In this document: positions 9,590 through 17,807 of the stretch, piece by piece
How the letters are laid out: each line of letters starts with the position of its first letter
Position numbering within the stretch: position 1 is the first letter of the stretch
Source: Brevundimonas sp. NIBR11
GTDB lineage: Bacteria; Pseudomonadota; Alphaproteobacteria; Caulobacterales; Caulobacteraceae
Length of the DNA: 64,000 bases
Direction of reading: 5' to 3'
NCBI RefSeq assembly: GCF_027912535.1
Contig: NZ_CP115465.1
Coordinates: 2,894,001-2,958,000, forward strand
Notes under the pieces: model-generated
Seen by the model: only the letters and a program-made list of their open reading frames with translations
What the model was told of the DNA's origin: nothing
Databases searched by the model: none
Translations under genes and position numbers: made by a program

Positions 9590-10039
9590 TCAGGCCATCG
9601 ACCCCAGACGCGCGTTGGCCAAGTCGGCGATCACGGTGGTGACCTGGGCGCCGGAGCCCGTCTGGGTGAGAAGCTTCGTCAGGTGCGGCGACAGTTTGCG
9701 CGTGCTCACCGCCACCATCGCCCAGCCGATGAACAACTGGGCCTGGATCGGCCAACGTGCGAGGACGCGGACATTGCGGTGCCGGGCGTCCGCCTCGATG
9801 TCCCCCATCAGGGCCGTCAGCGCCTCGGGATCGCCTTCCAGCACCTGGACGAAAACGCCGTCATGGAGCGCCAGGGCGCCGGTGATCCGCCGCCGGCCGT
9901 TGTTCCTCACCGAGATCGCCATGACCTCCGACAGGTCCATCGGCCCCTCGGAGCCGTCCACCGCATCGCTGCGATAGACAAGGCGTTCGAGGACGCGCTC
10001 CCGCAGGGGCTGGCGCGTCGTCTCGGTCGGGGATGTCAT
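9590..10039 (-). CDS. BLUF-domain blue-light sensor
   Basis: The 149-residue protein is little more than one BLUF domain. The FAD-site residues of the family appear at the expected spacing: Tyr22 (LVYRSDA), Asn46 (VRNNGRRRITG), Gln65 (FVQVLEGD), and Trp106/Met108 (FIGWAMV). BLUF proteins change a flavin hydrogen-bond network on blue light and signal to a partner protein. No output domain is present, so a separate partner is implied. The start at 10039 leaves a short basic lead before the first strand. Its stop is one base from the convergent HerA-like gene. Confidence 0.88.
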   Translation of the reverse strand: MTSPTETTRQPLRERVLERLVYRSDAVDGSEGPMDLSEVMAISVRNNGRRRITGALALHDGVFVQVLEGDPEALTALMGDIEADARHRNVRVLARWPIQAQLFIGWAMVAVSTRKLSPHLTKLLTQTGSGAQVTTVIADLANARLGSMA

Positions 10040-10106
10040 GGGGAGGATAGCCTGGGCGGCGAATCCGCCTCCCATCTAGGCGCTTTTCGCCGGAAACCCT
10101 AATCGC

Positions 10107-11198
10107 TTAGGGTCGCGGGACTAGCCGCCACATGTGCAAGGGGTGCCGGACCGCGCCCGCTTCGGCCCCGGCTGCATCTCCGCGCCCCATGTAGAGGTCC
10201 GCGCGCATCAGCCCCCGGATCGCCGAGCCTGTGTCCAAGGCCATAACCAGACCGGTATAGCCGTGTCGCGCGCCCGTCAGATTGCCGGCGCCGGCCGAGA
10301 TCCACACGAGATCGCCGTAGGACCAGCTGGCCGGATCGACAGCGATGGCCCTGCGCGGAGGCAGGGGGACGCCCGCCGCGCCTGACGGGTCGCCGCCGTC
10401 GTCGGAGTCCATGGCGAAATAGATGTAGCGAGGGTTCAGGGCGGTGATCGCGCGCGCCTCCGGGCCTCGATGGGCGGCCAGCCAGGCGCGGATAGCGTCG
10501 CCGGACGTGCCGTTCGCGGGCAGGAGGCCCCGTTCCGCCATCGGTCGGGCGATGCCGACGAAGGGGCGGCCGTTGTCGGCGGCGTAGGCGGCGCGGGCTT
10601 TCGACCCGTCCTCGAAGGTCAGATAGCCGGAGCCCTGGATCTGGAGGAAGAACAGGTCCTCGGCCCGCATCCAGGCGAGGGGCGCAGACGGCGGGGGCCC
10701 GGCGTCGATCACGGCGCGCTCGGGTAGGAACTGACCACGCGTCCAGCCGGCGGGACGGCCGAGGACCGGGGTGTCGAACTCGCGGTCGGGGACCCGGCGG
10801 GCGGAGTATTCCGGAGCGAAATAGGAGGTCAGCAGACCCGGCCGGCCGTCGGCGGTCTCGGCCTGGACGACCGCGAACCCGTTCTCGAAGAAGGCGCGGG
10901 CCATGGAGGGGGTCACGGGGCGGGAGGTGCGCCGGATCTCCTGGGCCCTTTCGCACTGTCGCACCGAGGCGCCGTCGCGGGCCACGCGGCAGGTGTCGGC
11001 ATAGGCCTGGAAGGCCGCCAGATGATCCTCATCGGCCCAGCCCGGCAGCGTCTGGGGCCCCGGCAGGCTGGAGACCTGGGGCGGACGCGTCGGCGCGTGA
11101 GGCTGGGTTGGAACGACCGGCGTCGTGGGACGCGGGGTCGCACACCCCGCCAGAAGCAGAAGCGTCCCCAGAAGGACAGGCCTCAGGTCAAACCCCAC
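10107..11198 (-). CDS. mltA: Membrane-bound lytic murein transglycosylase A (MltA)
   Basis: The 363-residue lipoprotein has signal and lipobox LLLLAGC (Cys19) and a Thr/Pro-rich tether to about residue 45. The MltA core follows (LLTSYFAPEYSARR; FFLQIQGSGYLTFEDG), then the 3D domain with its aspartates in MALDTGSAIRG and RADLYMG. It cleaves the MurNAc-GlcNAc bond of peptidoglycan to form 1,6-anhydro-MurNAc, acting from the outer membrane into the periplasm. It starts 16 bp after the Tim44-like gene and probably shares its mRNA. Confidence 0.93.
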   Translation of the reverse strand: MGFDLRPVLLGTLLLLAGCATPRPTTPVVPTQPHAPTRPPQVSSLPGPQTLPGWADEDHLAAFQAYADTCRVARDGASVRQCERAQEIRRTSRPVTPSMARAFFENGFAVVQAETADGRPGLLTSYFAPEYSARRVPDREFDTPVLGRPAGWTRGQFLPERAVIDAGPPPSAPLAWMRAEDLFFLQIQGSGYLTFEDGSKARAAYAADNGRPFVGIARPMAERGLLPANGTSGDAIRAWLAAHRGPEARAITALNPRYIYFAMDSDDGGDPSGAAGVPLPPRRAIAVDPASWSYGDLVWISAGAGNLTGARHGYTGLVMALDTGSAIRGLMRADLYMGRGDAAGAEAGAVRHPLHMWRLVPRP

Positions 11199-11214
11199 CG
11201 GGCGGTCGCCCGGC

Positions 11215-11862
11215 TTAGGCGGTGGCGGGTTCGACGCGGGCGAGGACCCAGTTGGGGTCGGCGGCGCCCAGGGTGCGTTCGAAGGTCCAGTGCTCAGCCG
11301 TGCGGCGTTCCTCGATGCGGGGCTCCGAGGCCGGGGCGCCGGGGGTGGCTTCGCCTTCGGGAAGGATGATCTTGGAGCGGATTTCGGCGAGGAATCGGAC
11401 CTTGGCCACGGCGCGGTCGCCCTCGGCGGAGGCCAGTTCCAGGTCGGCGCGGGGCGGATGCAGGAACTCGACCTGTTCGGTCTCGCCGCGCGTTTCGCGG
11501 GCCGCGATGCCGGTTTCGAACGAGTCGAGGACGGCGGGCGTCAAGAGGGGCTTGAGCGCGGCGCGGTCGCCCGAGGCATAGCCGCGTACGATGGTCTCAT
11601 AGGCCTGGCGGGCGCCTTCGATGAATTTGGCGGGGTCGAAGGCGGGGTCGCGGGCGCGCAGCGAGGCGGCCGCGGCCAGGGTCGCGGCGTCCAGCGCCGG
11701 TACGCGGGCCGGGGCGTCGGGACCGGCGGCGGCGGGTAGGGCCGGCGCCTTGGCGTCTTCCTGAGGCTGGCGGCCGACCTTCTTGCCCAGCACATTGTAG
11801 AGCTGGAACAGGACCACCGCGGCGATCACGGCGAAGATGACGAGCGAGAACTGTACCGGCAC
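11215..11862 (-). CDS. Tim44/TimA-family membrane-anchored protein
   Basis: The 215-residue protein has one N-terminal membrane segment ([18 protein letters not shown]), an Ala/Pro-rich linker (about 30-65) and a Tim44-like domain ([18 protein letters not shown] to the C-terminus). The fold is that of the mitochondrial import protein Tim44; bacterial TimA proteins sit in the inner membrane and their client is not well defined. Placement between secB and mltA is suggestive of envelope protein traffic but not proof. Confidence 0.82.
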   Translation of the reverse strand: MPVQFSLVIFAVIAAVVLFQLYNVLGKKVGRQPQEDAKAPALPAAAGPDAPARVPALDAATLAAAASLRARDPAFDPAKFIEGARQAYETIVRGYASGDRAALKPLLTPAVLDSFETGIAARETRGETEQVEFLHPPRADLELASAEGDRAVAKVRFLAEIRSKIILPEGEATPGAPASEPRIEERRTAEHWTFERTLGAADPNWVLARVEPATA

Positions 11863-12113
11863 GGGCTATCCCTGAATGGCGTCCTGACCCCCGCCGGAAA
11901 GGCCGGGCGCGTCGGACGGGACGATTACGGGCTCATATGGGCGCGCGCAAGGCGCGTCGCATCCCCGGCGGGTCGCGACATGCCGCCGCGATCTGCGCTC
12001 AGGAAGCGAGCGGCCGCGCCGCGAGCGATAGCGCCCCAAAAAGTTGCGATAGGGTCTACCGGATGCTAGTCGCGGCGCCTCGCTTTTCCGCCCTTTTGAA
12101 CGGCTCCGCTTCC
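11863..12113. other. Divergent promoter region, Tim44-like gene and secB
   Basis: This 251-bp spacer separates the divergent Tim44-like gene and secB. I see no small gene or strong hairpin. A weak promoter-like pair for secB is possible (TTGCGA near 12039 and GCTAG near 12064), but neither element is a good match. Confidence 0.3.
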
Positions 12114-12608
12114 ATGACCGACGTATCGCCCGCCGACCCCAACGGCGCCACCCCCACCGAACAGCCCGCCGGCCCCGGTTTCCGCATCCTGGCCCAGTTC
12201 GTGCGCGACCTGTCGGTGGAGAACCCGCGGGCCCCCGACAGCCTGCGAATCGACGGCAAGCCCCAGATCGACATGGGCGTCGAGCTGAACGCCACGGGTC
12301 GCCCCGATGGCCTGTTCGAAGTGGACCTGAAGCTGTCGGTCAAGGCGTCGCTGGAAAGCGCCTCGGTGTTCCATGTCGAGCTGCTGTACGGTGGCCTGTT
12401 CCAGGTGACGGGCGTGGCCGAGGCGGACATGGAGGCCATGCTGCTGGTCGAATGCCCGCGCTACCTCTTCCCCTATGCGCGCGAGATCATCAGCCGCGCC
12501 ACCGCCGACGCCGGCTTCTACCCGCCGTTCATGGTCGACCCGATCGACTTCGCCGGCATCTATATCGCGCGCCAGCAGCAGCAGGCGCAGCAGGGCGGCG
12601 CGGCCTAA
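12114..12608 (+). CDS. secB: Protein-export chaperone SecB
   Basis: The 164-residue protein has the SecB core [34 protein letters not shown] and [17 protein letters not shown], with a Gln/Ala-rich tail. SecB is a tetrameric cytosolic chaperone that keeps preproteins unfolded and hands them to SecA. The frame is open from 11937, but the family N-terminus matches the ATG at 12114. It is convergent with dnaQ (3-bp gap). Its position near the origin matches C. crescentus. Confidence 0.95.
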   Translation: MTDVSPADPNGATPTEQPAGPGFRILAQFVRDLSVENPRAPDSLRIDGKPQIDMGVELNATGRPDGLFEVDLKLSVKASLESASVFHVELLYGGLFQVTGVAEADMEAMLLVECPRYLFPYAREIISRATADAGFYPPFMVDPIDFAGIYIARQQQQAQQGGAA

Positions 12609-12611
12609 GGC

Positions 12612-13337
12612 CTATTGAGCAGCGGGCTCGACGACCTCGAGCCCGTAGCCGGCCCACAGCGACCGGTCCTTCAGAGTGGCCAAGAGGAAGGCGCGATGCG
12701 CCTCCGCCTCCTCCGCATGGATGCGCGGCGTAAGCGGCCGTGGGCGCGGCCCGTAGCCGCCGGCCGCCGCATGGGCTGCCGCGGCCTGGGTCTGGCGCGC
12801 ACTGGACAGGTCCAGCCTCCGCTCCTTGCCGCCCTTGAGTTCCAGATAGACCTCGGCCAGCAGGCGGGCGTCGATCAGGGCGCCGTGGAACGAGCGGTCG
12901 GCCAGCGAGACCTTGTAGCGTTTGCACAGGGCGTCCAGCGAATTGGGCATGCCCGGCCACACCTTCTGGGCCAGCTGCAGGGTGTCGATCCAGCGGTTCT
13001 CGTGCAGCAGCGGATGGCCGCAGCGGCCATACTCATGGTCGATGAAGTTGCGGTCGAATTGGGCGTTGTGGGCGATGACGGGAGCGTCGCCGATGAAGTC
13101 CGCCAGGTCGATGACGATCTCCGCGAACTTGGGCGCGTCCTTGACCTTCTCGTCGGTGATGCCGTGTACCCGCGTCGCATCCGGCGGGATCGGCCGCTCG
13201 GGATTGACGAAACGGTGGAAGGTCCGGCCCGTCGGCAACAGGTCGAGAATCTCGATACAGCCGACCTCAATCAGCCGGTCGCCCGTGCGGGGATCGAAGC
13301 CGGTAGTTTCCGTATCGAGGACGATTTCGCGGGTCAT
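12612..13337 (-). CDS. dnaQ: DNA polymerase III epsilon subunit (3'-5' proofreading exonuclease)
   Basis: The 241-residue protein has all three exonuclease motifs: ExoI LDTETTGFD, ExoII IAHNAQFDRNF and ExoIII HGALIDARLLAEVYL. It removes misincorporated bases during replication and binds the alpha and beta subunits. The C-terminal 60 residues are the expected polymerase-binding tail. It is the last gene of the ppsR-maf-aroE-coaE-dnaQ operon, starting 6 bp after coaE. Confidence 0.95.
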   Translation of the reverse strand: MTREIVLDTETTGFDPRTGDRLIEVGCIEILDLLPTGRTFHRFVNPERPIPPDATRVHGITDEKVKDAPKFAEIVIDLADFIGDAPVIAHNAQFDRNFIDHEYGRCGHPLLHENRWIDTLQLAQKVWPGMPNSLDALCKRYKVSLADRSFHGALIDARLLAEVYLELKGGKERRLDLSSARQTQAAAAHAAAGGYGPRPRPLTPRIHAEEAEAHRAFLLATLKDRSLWAGYGLEVVEPAAQ

Positions 13338-13343
13338 GCCCTT

Positions 13344-13985
13344 CTAATGGGGGCGTTTGTCGGCGGGCGAAAGAGTTCGGACCGGGCGTTTCCAGCCTGG
13401 AGCCAGAACGATCCCCACGATTTCCGCGACCCGGGCGCGGGCGGCGTCCAGACCCCGGCCGGTGTCGATGACGAAGTCGGCGCGGCGACGCTTTTCGTCG
13501 TCGGGGGTCTGGCGGGCGAGGATCGCCTCGAACCGCTCGACGGTCATGCCGGGGCGGGCGAGGACGCGGCTGCGCTGGGTTTCATGGTCGGCGGACACGA
13601 CGACCACCGCGTCGACGGCCTTGTCTCCCCCGGTCTCGAACAGCAGGGGAATGTCCAGGACGGCCAGCTTCGCGCCGTTCGTTCGCGCGACGTCCAGATC
13701 GGCGGCGCGTCCCGAGGCGACCAGCGGATGGACGATGGCTTCCAGCTGTTTGAACGCCGTGTCATCGCGGCCCAGGGCCTCGGCCAGTCGCGTGCGGTCG
13801 ACGGCGCCGTCCACGACTACGCCAGGGAAGGCCTTGCGGATCGGTTCGACCGCCGCGCCACCCTCGGCATAGAGGGCGTGGACCGCGTCGTCGGCGTTCC
13901 AGACCACGGCGCCGAGTTCCGCAAACATGGCCGTCGTCGTGGACTTGCCCATACCGATCGAGCCGGTCAGGCCCAGAAGGATCAC
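13344..13985 (-). CDS. coaE: Dephospho-CoA kinase
   Basis: The 213-residue kinase has the P-loop [12 protein letters not shown] at the N-terminus, [11 protein letters not shown] and [22 protein letters not shown]. It phosphorylates the ribose 3'-hydroxyl of dephospho-CoA with ATP, the last step of coenzyme A synthesis. Its ATG overlaps the aroE stop by 4 bp (ATGA), which indicates translational coupling. Confidence 0.95.
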   Translation of the reverse strand: MILLGLTGSIGMGKSTTTAMFAELGAVVWNADDAVHALYAEGGAAVEPIRKAFPGVVVDGAVDRTRLAEALGRDDTAFKQLEAIVHPLVASGRAADLDVARTNGAKLAVLDIPLLFETGGDKAVDAVVVVSADHETQRSRVLARPGMTVERFEAILARQTPDDEKRRRADFVIDTGRGLDAARARVAEIVGIVLAPGWKRPVRTLSPADKRPH

Positions 13986-14812
13986 GCCGTCTCTCCAAGA
14001 TGGGCCAGAAGGATCGGGCGGGGATCTAGATCGGGCGGGGCGACGCCGAAGATGGCCTCGAACGACGGTCCGGCCTGGCCGATCAGCATGGCCAGACCGT
14101 CCACCGTCCCCAGACCGGCGTCGCGTCCGGCTTGGAGGAAGGGGGTGACGACCGGCTTGTAGGTCATGTCCATGATCGTGGTCGCCGGATCGAGCGTCGC
14201 CAGGTCGATCTCGGGCCGGACGCTCAGGGCGTTGACGATCAGGGCCGCACCGTCGAAGGCCGCCGGACCATCGGCGACCGTGACCGATCCACCGAGATCG
14301 GCGGCCAGGGCCTCGGCCCGGTCGCGAGTGCGGTTGACGATGCGGACCAGAGCGCCGGCGCCGGCCAGGGTCGCGGCGGCGGCGCGGGCGGCCCCGCCGG
14401 CCCCCAGCATGACCACCGGCGATCCGGCCAGCGACAGGTTCGGAGCCTGTTGCTGCAAGGCGCGCAGCAGACCGAGGCCGTCGGCGCTGTCTGCCCGGAC
14501 CTGACCGTCCCGGAAGGCGAGGATATTGGCCGAGCCGCTGTCCCGCGCCGTCTCCGAGGCCGTATCGGCCAGGCGATAAGCCTGTTCCTTGAACGGGGCG
14601 GTGACGTTGACCCCGGCAAGCAGACCCGCTCGCCCGGCGGCGACCAAGGCCTCGAATCCCGCCGGGTCGCTGGGCGCAAAGGCGACATAGGCGGCGTCCA
14701 GGCCGGCAGCCTCGATCCAGGCGTTGTGGATGACGGGGCTCAGCGAATGGGCGACCGGATGGCCGACGATGCCGCCGACCTTCACGGCGCCGGTGATGCG
14801 CGCGCGGCTCAT
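13982..14812 (-). CDS. aroE: Shikimate dehydrogenase (NADP+)
   Basis: The 276-residue enzyme reduces 3-dehydroshikimate to shikimate in aromatic amino acid synthesis. Visible motifs are the substrate pocket [10 protein letters not shown] and NVTAPFKE (catalytic Lys), the nucleotide-binding [10 protein letters not shown] with NRTRDRA (NADPH-type Arg), and [10 protein letters not shown]. The start at 14812 overlaps the maf stop by 4 bp; the 15-residue extension to 14857 runs into maf and is not family-like. Confidence 0.93.
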   Translation of the reverse strand: MSRARITGAVKVGGIVGHPVAHSLSPVIHNAWIEAAGLDAAYVAFAPSDPAGFEALVAAGRAGLLAGVNVTAPFKEQAYRLADTASETARDSGSANILAFRDGQVRADSADGLGLLRALQQQAPNLSLAGSPVVMLGAGGAARAAAATLAGAGALVRIVNRTRDRAEALAADLGGSVTVADGPAAFDGAALIVNALSVRPEIDLATLDPATTIMDMTYKPVVTPFLQAGRDAGLGTVDGLAMLIGQAGPSFEAIFGVAPPDLDPRPILLAHLGETA

Positions 14813-15405
14813 GTTCTGATCACGCCGACCCGGCGCAACTCGTTCAGCACAGGCCACAGAGGCATGCCGAGGACGGTGAAATAGTCGCCCTCGACCCGGT
14901 CGAAGAGCTGAGATCCCATGCCTTCCAGCCGGTAGCAGCCGACCGAGCCCAACAGGCCTTCGCCCTCGACCTCCAAATAGGCGTCGAGGAAGTCGTCGGA
15001 GAAGCGTCGCATCGTCATCCGCGCCGTATCGACGCCCGACCAGACCACCGCGCCATTGATGGCGAGCGCGGCGCCCGAGTTCAGATGGTGGGTGTGGCCG
15101 CTCATCCCGCGCAGACGATGGCGGGCCTCGGTCAGGTCGCGGGCCTTGGAGATCATGCCGCCCTGGGAATCCAGGGTCTGGTCCGAGCCCAGCACCCAGG
15201 CCTCCGGATCGTGACGGGAGACCGCCAGCGCCTTGGCCCGCGCCAGCTCCAGCGCCAGTTCAGCCGGGTCGATGCCGGCGAGCGAGGTCTTGATGGCGTC
15301 CTCGTCCACCCCGGCGTCGAGCGCGGTGAAGGGGACGCCCGCCCCGGTCAGCATGGCGCGACGGGCGGCGCTGCGGGACGCGAGGATTAGCCTTTGGTCG
15401 GTCAC
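14809..15405 (-). CDS. Maf-family nucleotide pyrophosphatase, YceF-like subtype
   Basis: The 198-residue Maf protein opens [14 protein letters not shown] and carries VLGSDQTL. The GSDQ form is that of the YceF subgroup, which hydrolyses m7GTP, while the YhdE subgroup has a DTVV form; this assignment rests on that motif. Maf proteins release pyrophosphate from modified nucleotides. It overlaps both neighbours by 4 bp. The tail [16 protein letters not shown] is typical. Confidence 0.88.
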   Translation of the reverse strand: MTDQRLILASRSAARRAMLTGAGVPFTALDAGVDEDAIKTSLAGIDPAELALELARAKALAVSRHDPEAWVLGSDQTLDSQGGMISKARDLTEARHRLRGMSGHTHHLNSGAALAINGAVVWSGVDTARMTMRRFSDDFLDAYLEVEGEGLLGSVGCYRLEGMGSQLFDRVEGDYFTVLGMPLWPVLNELRRVGVIRT

Positions 15406-16262
15406 CAGGAGGCCCCCATCCTGTGGGTCCGCCGCTCGTTGAGCAGGTTCAGGATCGCCGCCGCCGTCTCCTCGACCGAGCGCCGGGTGACGTCGATGGT
15501 CGGCCAGCCGCGTCGCTCGAAGGCCCGCCGCGCCTTGATCGTCTCCTCGCGCACGGCGTCCGGCTCCACATAGTTGGAGGCGTGGGTGGCGTTCAATCCA
15601 TCCAGCCGGTTGCGGCGAATCTGGACCAGCCTGTCCGGTGAAACGGTCAGGCCGATGATCAGCGGGTTCTTCAGCCCGACCAGCCGTTCTCCATCCTCCT
15701 GACCGGGCACCAGCGGCACGTTGGCGGCGCGAACACCCCGGTGCGCCAGATAGATGCAGGTCGGGGTCTTGGACGTGCGCGACACCCCGACCAGGACGAC
15801 ATCGGCCCCCTCCAGCTGTTCGGCCGTCCCCTGACCGTCGTCGTGGGCCATGGCGTAGTCCAGGGCTCCGATGCGGTTGAAATAGTCGTGGTCCAGGGCG
15901 TGCTGGGCCCCCACCCGGGTCGACAGGGCCGCGCCCAGATAGCGTGACAGGGCCCCGACCAGAGGATCCAGCGCCCCGATGTGCGGCATGTCCAGCGTCC
16001 GGCAGCCCTCTTCCAGTTGGGCCCTCAGGTCACGATCGACGATGGTGTGCAAAACGACGCCCGGCGCGGCCGCCACCTCGGCCAGCACCCGCTCCATCTG
16101 CTTGTCCGACCGGACCAGGGCGTAGATGTGCTCGATCGGGATGACGCCGTCGAAACGGGCCGTCACCGCCTTGGCCATGGCGTTCAGGGTCTCGCCGGTC
16201 GAGTCCGAGACCAGATGGACATGGAAATAGGTCGCCAGCCGCGACGCCCCCGCCGGCCTCAC
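15402..16262 (-). CDS. ppsR: Pyruvate,phosphate dikinase regulatory protein (DUF299)
   Basis: The 286-residue protein is of the PSRP family, bifunctional ADP-dependent kinases and phosphorylases that switch PPDK or PEP synthetase off and on. Motifs are FHVHLVSDSTGETLNAMAKA, the P-loop-like VLVGVSRTSKTPTCIYLA, and YVEPDAVREE near the end. The start is a GTG at 16262, next to the origin; the family usually begins a few residues later, so an internal start is possible. It heads the leftward operon. In C. crescentus the orthologous gene flanks the origin on the side opposite hemE. Confidence 0.9.
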   Translation of the reverse strand: MRPAGASRLATYFHVHLVSDSTGETLNAMAKAVTARFDGVIPIEHIYALVRSDKQMERVLAEVAAAPGVVLHTIVDRDLRAQLEEGCRTLDMPHIGALDPLVGALSRYLGAALSTRVGAQHALDHDYFNRIGALDYAMAHDDGQGTAEQLEGADVVLVGVSRTSKTPTCIYLAHRGVRAANVPLVPGQEDGERLVGLKNPLIIGLTVSPDRLVQIRRNRLDGLNATHASNYVEPDAVREETIKARRAFERRGWPTIDVTRRSVEETAAAILNLLNERRTHRMGASW

Positions 16263-16318
16263 GCCGGGACCCCGCCGAGGGAAACCATGATCTGCGACGT
16301 GCGAATGGTGATGAATCC

Positions 16319-16327
16319 TGTGGATCG
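16319..16327 (-). promoter_or_regulatory. DnaA-box-like nonamer (G-box type)
   Basis: The minus strand reads CGATCCACA, matching 8 of 9 bases of the Caulobacter G-box TGATCCACA and 7 of 9 of the E. coli box TTATCCACA. It lies close to the ppsR end of the origin gap. Confidence 0.5.
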
Positions 16328-16433
16328 GGGTGGGCGCCGACCGGCTTGGGCCGGGCGCCGAAACCTATAGCGCGCGCCTCGCCGCCCGGCGAGCGGGGAC
16401 GATGGTGGAGGACGCCGACGATCCGGCCCCGGA

Positions 16434-16442
16434 TTATCCAGC
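16434..16442 (+). promoter_or_regulatory. DnaA-box-like nonamer
   Basis: TTATCCAGC matches TTATCCACA at the first seven positions. It lies in the middle of the origin gap. Confidence 0.45.
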
Positions 16443-16478
16443 CGACCCAGACCTTCACCGGAACCACTGGGGAAATGC

Positions 16479-16493
16479 TTAATGAAAGGTAAA
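16479..16493 (+). promoter_or_regulatory. CtrA-like site (TTAA-N7-TAAA)
   Basis: TTAATGAAAGGTAAA keeps the first half of the CtrA consensus and has one mismatch in the second half. It lies 50 bp from the exact site, as expected of the multiple CtrA sites known in Cori. Confidence 0.5.
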
Positions 16494-16542
16494 CGACCCC
16501 CAAGCCAACCTCAGGTCAAACGCCTGGCCGGGCGCCCGGCCG

Positions 16543-16557
16543 TTAAGGGTTTGTTAA
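16543..16557 (+). promoter_or_regulatory. CtrA binding site, exact TTAA-N7-TTAA
   Basis: TTAAGGGTTTGTTAA is a perfect match to the CtrA recognition sequence, in DNA where TTAA is otherwise rare. At Cori, phosphorylated CtrA binds such sites and blocks initiation in swarmer cells. Confidence 0.75.
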
Positions 16558-16569
16558 GGGTTTTGCCCG

Positions 16570-16578
16570 GTTTCCACA
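16570..16578 (+). promoter_or_regulatory. DnaA-box-like nonamer next to the CtrA site
   Basis: GTTTCCACA matches TTATCCACA at 7 of 9 positions. It begins 12 bp after the exact CtrA site, so the two proteins could compete. Confidence 0.45.
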
Positions 16579-16768
16579 GGCTGTCATCCGGCCGTCGCAC
16601 GATCCGGGGCGGCTTCGGGACAAGGGGTTTCGGCGTGGGGATCGGCGTCGATTCATCCCCGCCGTCCCGGCCCCTGCCTGCTTCCTCAAACCTTTCTAAG
16701 ATTCTGATCAGGATAAGAGGTAGGGCGTGGGGTTGAGGGGATGCGCCCATCCTCGTAGAGCCGGGGTC

Positions 16769-17806
16769 ATGAGCATCACGCCTTCGTTGATCCGGGTCCT
16801 TCAGGGCGAGACCCTGGACCGCCCGCCCATCTGGTTCATGCGTCAGGCGGGTCGATACCTGCCCGAGTATCGCGCCCTGCGGGCCCAGGCGCCGGACTTC
16901 ATCGCCTTTTGCCTGAACCCGGAGATGGCGGCCGAGGCGACGATGCAGCCGATGCGCCGGTTCGGCTTCGACGCGGCCATCGTCTTCGCCGACATCCTGC
17001 TGATCCCCCAGGCGCTGGGACAGGATGTGTGGTTCGAGACGGGGGAGGGGCCGAAGCTGGGCCTCATGCCGTCGCCGGGCGCGATGCTGGAAAAGGCCGA
17101 GGCCGCCGGGTCGCATCTGTACCACGTCGGCGAGACGCTCAGCCGGGTTCGCGCCGAGCTGGAGCCGGAGCGGGCGCTGATCGGGTTCGCCGGGGCGCCC
17201 TGGACCGTGGCGACCTATATGCTGGACGGCCACCACAACACGATCGGCAAGGGCGAGCGGGCGACGGCCCGGTCCTATGCCTATGCGGACCCCGAGAAGG
17301 TCGATGCGGTTCTGGACGCCTTGGTCGAGGCGACGGCTCGGTATCTGAAGATGCAGGCCGACGCCGGCGCCGACGCCCTGAAGATTTTCGAAAGCTGGGC
17401 GGAAGGGTTGCCCGACGACCTGTTCGAGCGGCTGGTCATGAAGCCGCACCAGAAGCTGGTCGCCCGCGTGCGTGAGCTGGGCGTCACCGTCCCCTTGATC
17501 GGTTTCCCGCGCGGCTCGGCCCTGCATGCCGAACGCTATGCCCGCGAGGTCGATGTCCAGGGCGTGGCGCTGGATACCGCCTGTTCGCTGGAGCGGGGCC
17601 GTGAGGTGCAGAAGATCAAGCCGATCCAGGGCGCGCTCGATCCCCTGCTGTTGCGCGCCGGCGGCAAGGCTCTGGATGCCCGCGTCGATCGGTTGATGGA
17701 GGCCTGGGGTGAGGGGCCGTGGATCTTCAACCTCGGTCACGGCATCCTGCCCGACGTGCCGATCGACCATGTCGAGAGGGTGCTGAAGCGGTTGGGAGCG
17801 CAGTAG
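16769..17806 (+). CDS. hemE: Uroporphyrinogen decarboxylase
   Basis: The 345-residue enzyme carries the signature PPIWFMRQAGRYLPEYR, with the substrate-binding arginines, and FADILLIPQALGQDVWF. It decarboxylates the four acetate arms of uroporphyrinogen III to give coproporphyrinogen III in the cytoplasm. The frame extends upstream to 16727, but the family N-terminus matches MSITPSLIRVLQGE at 16769. It is the first gene right of the origin; in C. crescentus transcription from the hemE side overlaps Cori. hemH follows after one base. Confidence 0.95.
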   Translation: MSITPSLIRVLQGETLDRPPIWFMRQAGRYLPEYRALRAQAPDFIAFCLNPEMAAEATMQPMRRFGFDAAIVFADILLIPQALGQDVWFETGEGPKLGLMPSPGAMLEKAEAAGSHLYHVGETLSRVRAELEPERALIGFAGAPWTVATYMLDGHHNTIGKGERATARSYAYADPEKVDAVLDALVEATARYLKMQADAGADALKIFESWAEGLPDDLFERLVMKPHQKLVARVRELGVTVPLIGFPRGSALHAERYAREVDVQGVALDTACSLERGREVQKIKPIQGALDPLLLRAGGKALDARVDRLMEAWGEGPWIFNLGHGILPDVPIDHVERVLKRLGAQ

Positions 17807-17807
17807 G

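Larger units (their letters stand above)
16263..16768. other. Probable chromosomal origin of replication (Cori-like)
   Basis: This 506-bp gap between the divergent ppsR and hemE genes corresponds to the position of Cori in C. crescentus, which lies beside hemE. It contains an exact CtrA site (16543-16557), a CtrA-like site (16479-16493) and three DnaA-box-like nonamers (16319-16327, 16434-16442, 16570-16578). Two tracts are clearly richer in A/T than their surroundings (16541-16580 and 16685-16725). The hemE promoter should also lie here. Three parS sites lie 4-9 kb to the right. No convincing reading frame fills the gap. Confidence 0.85.
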
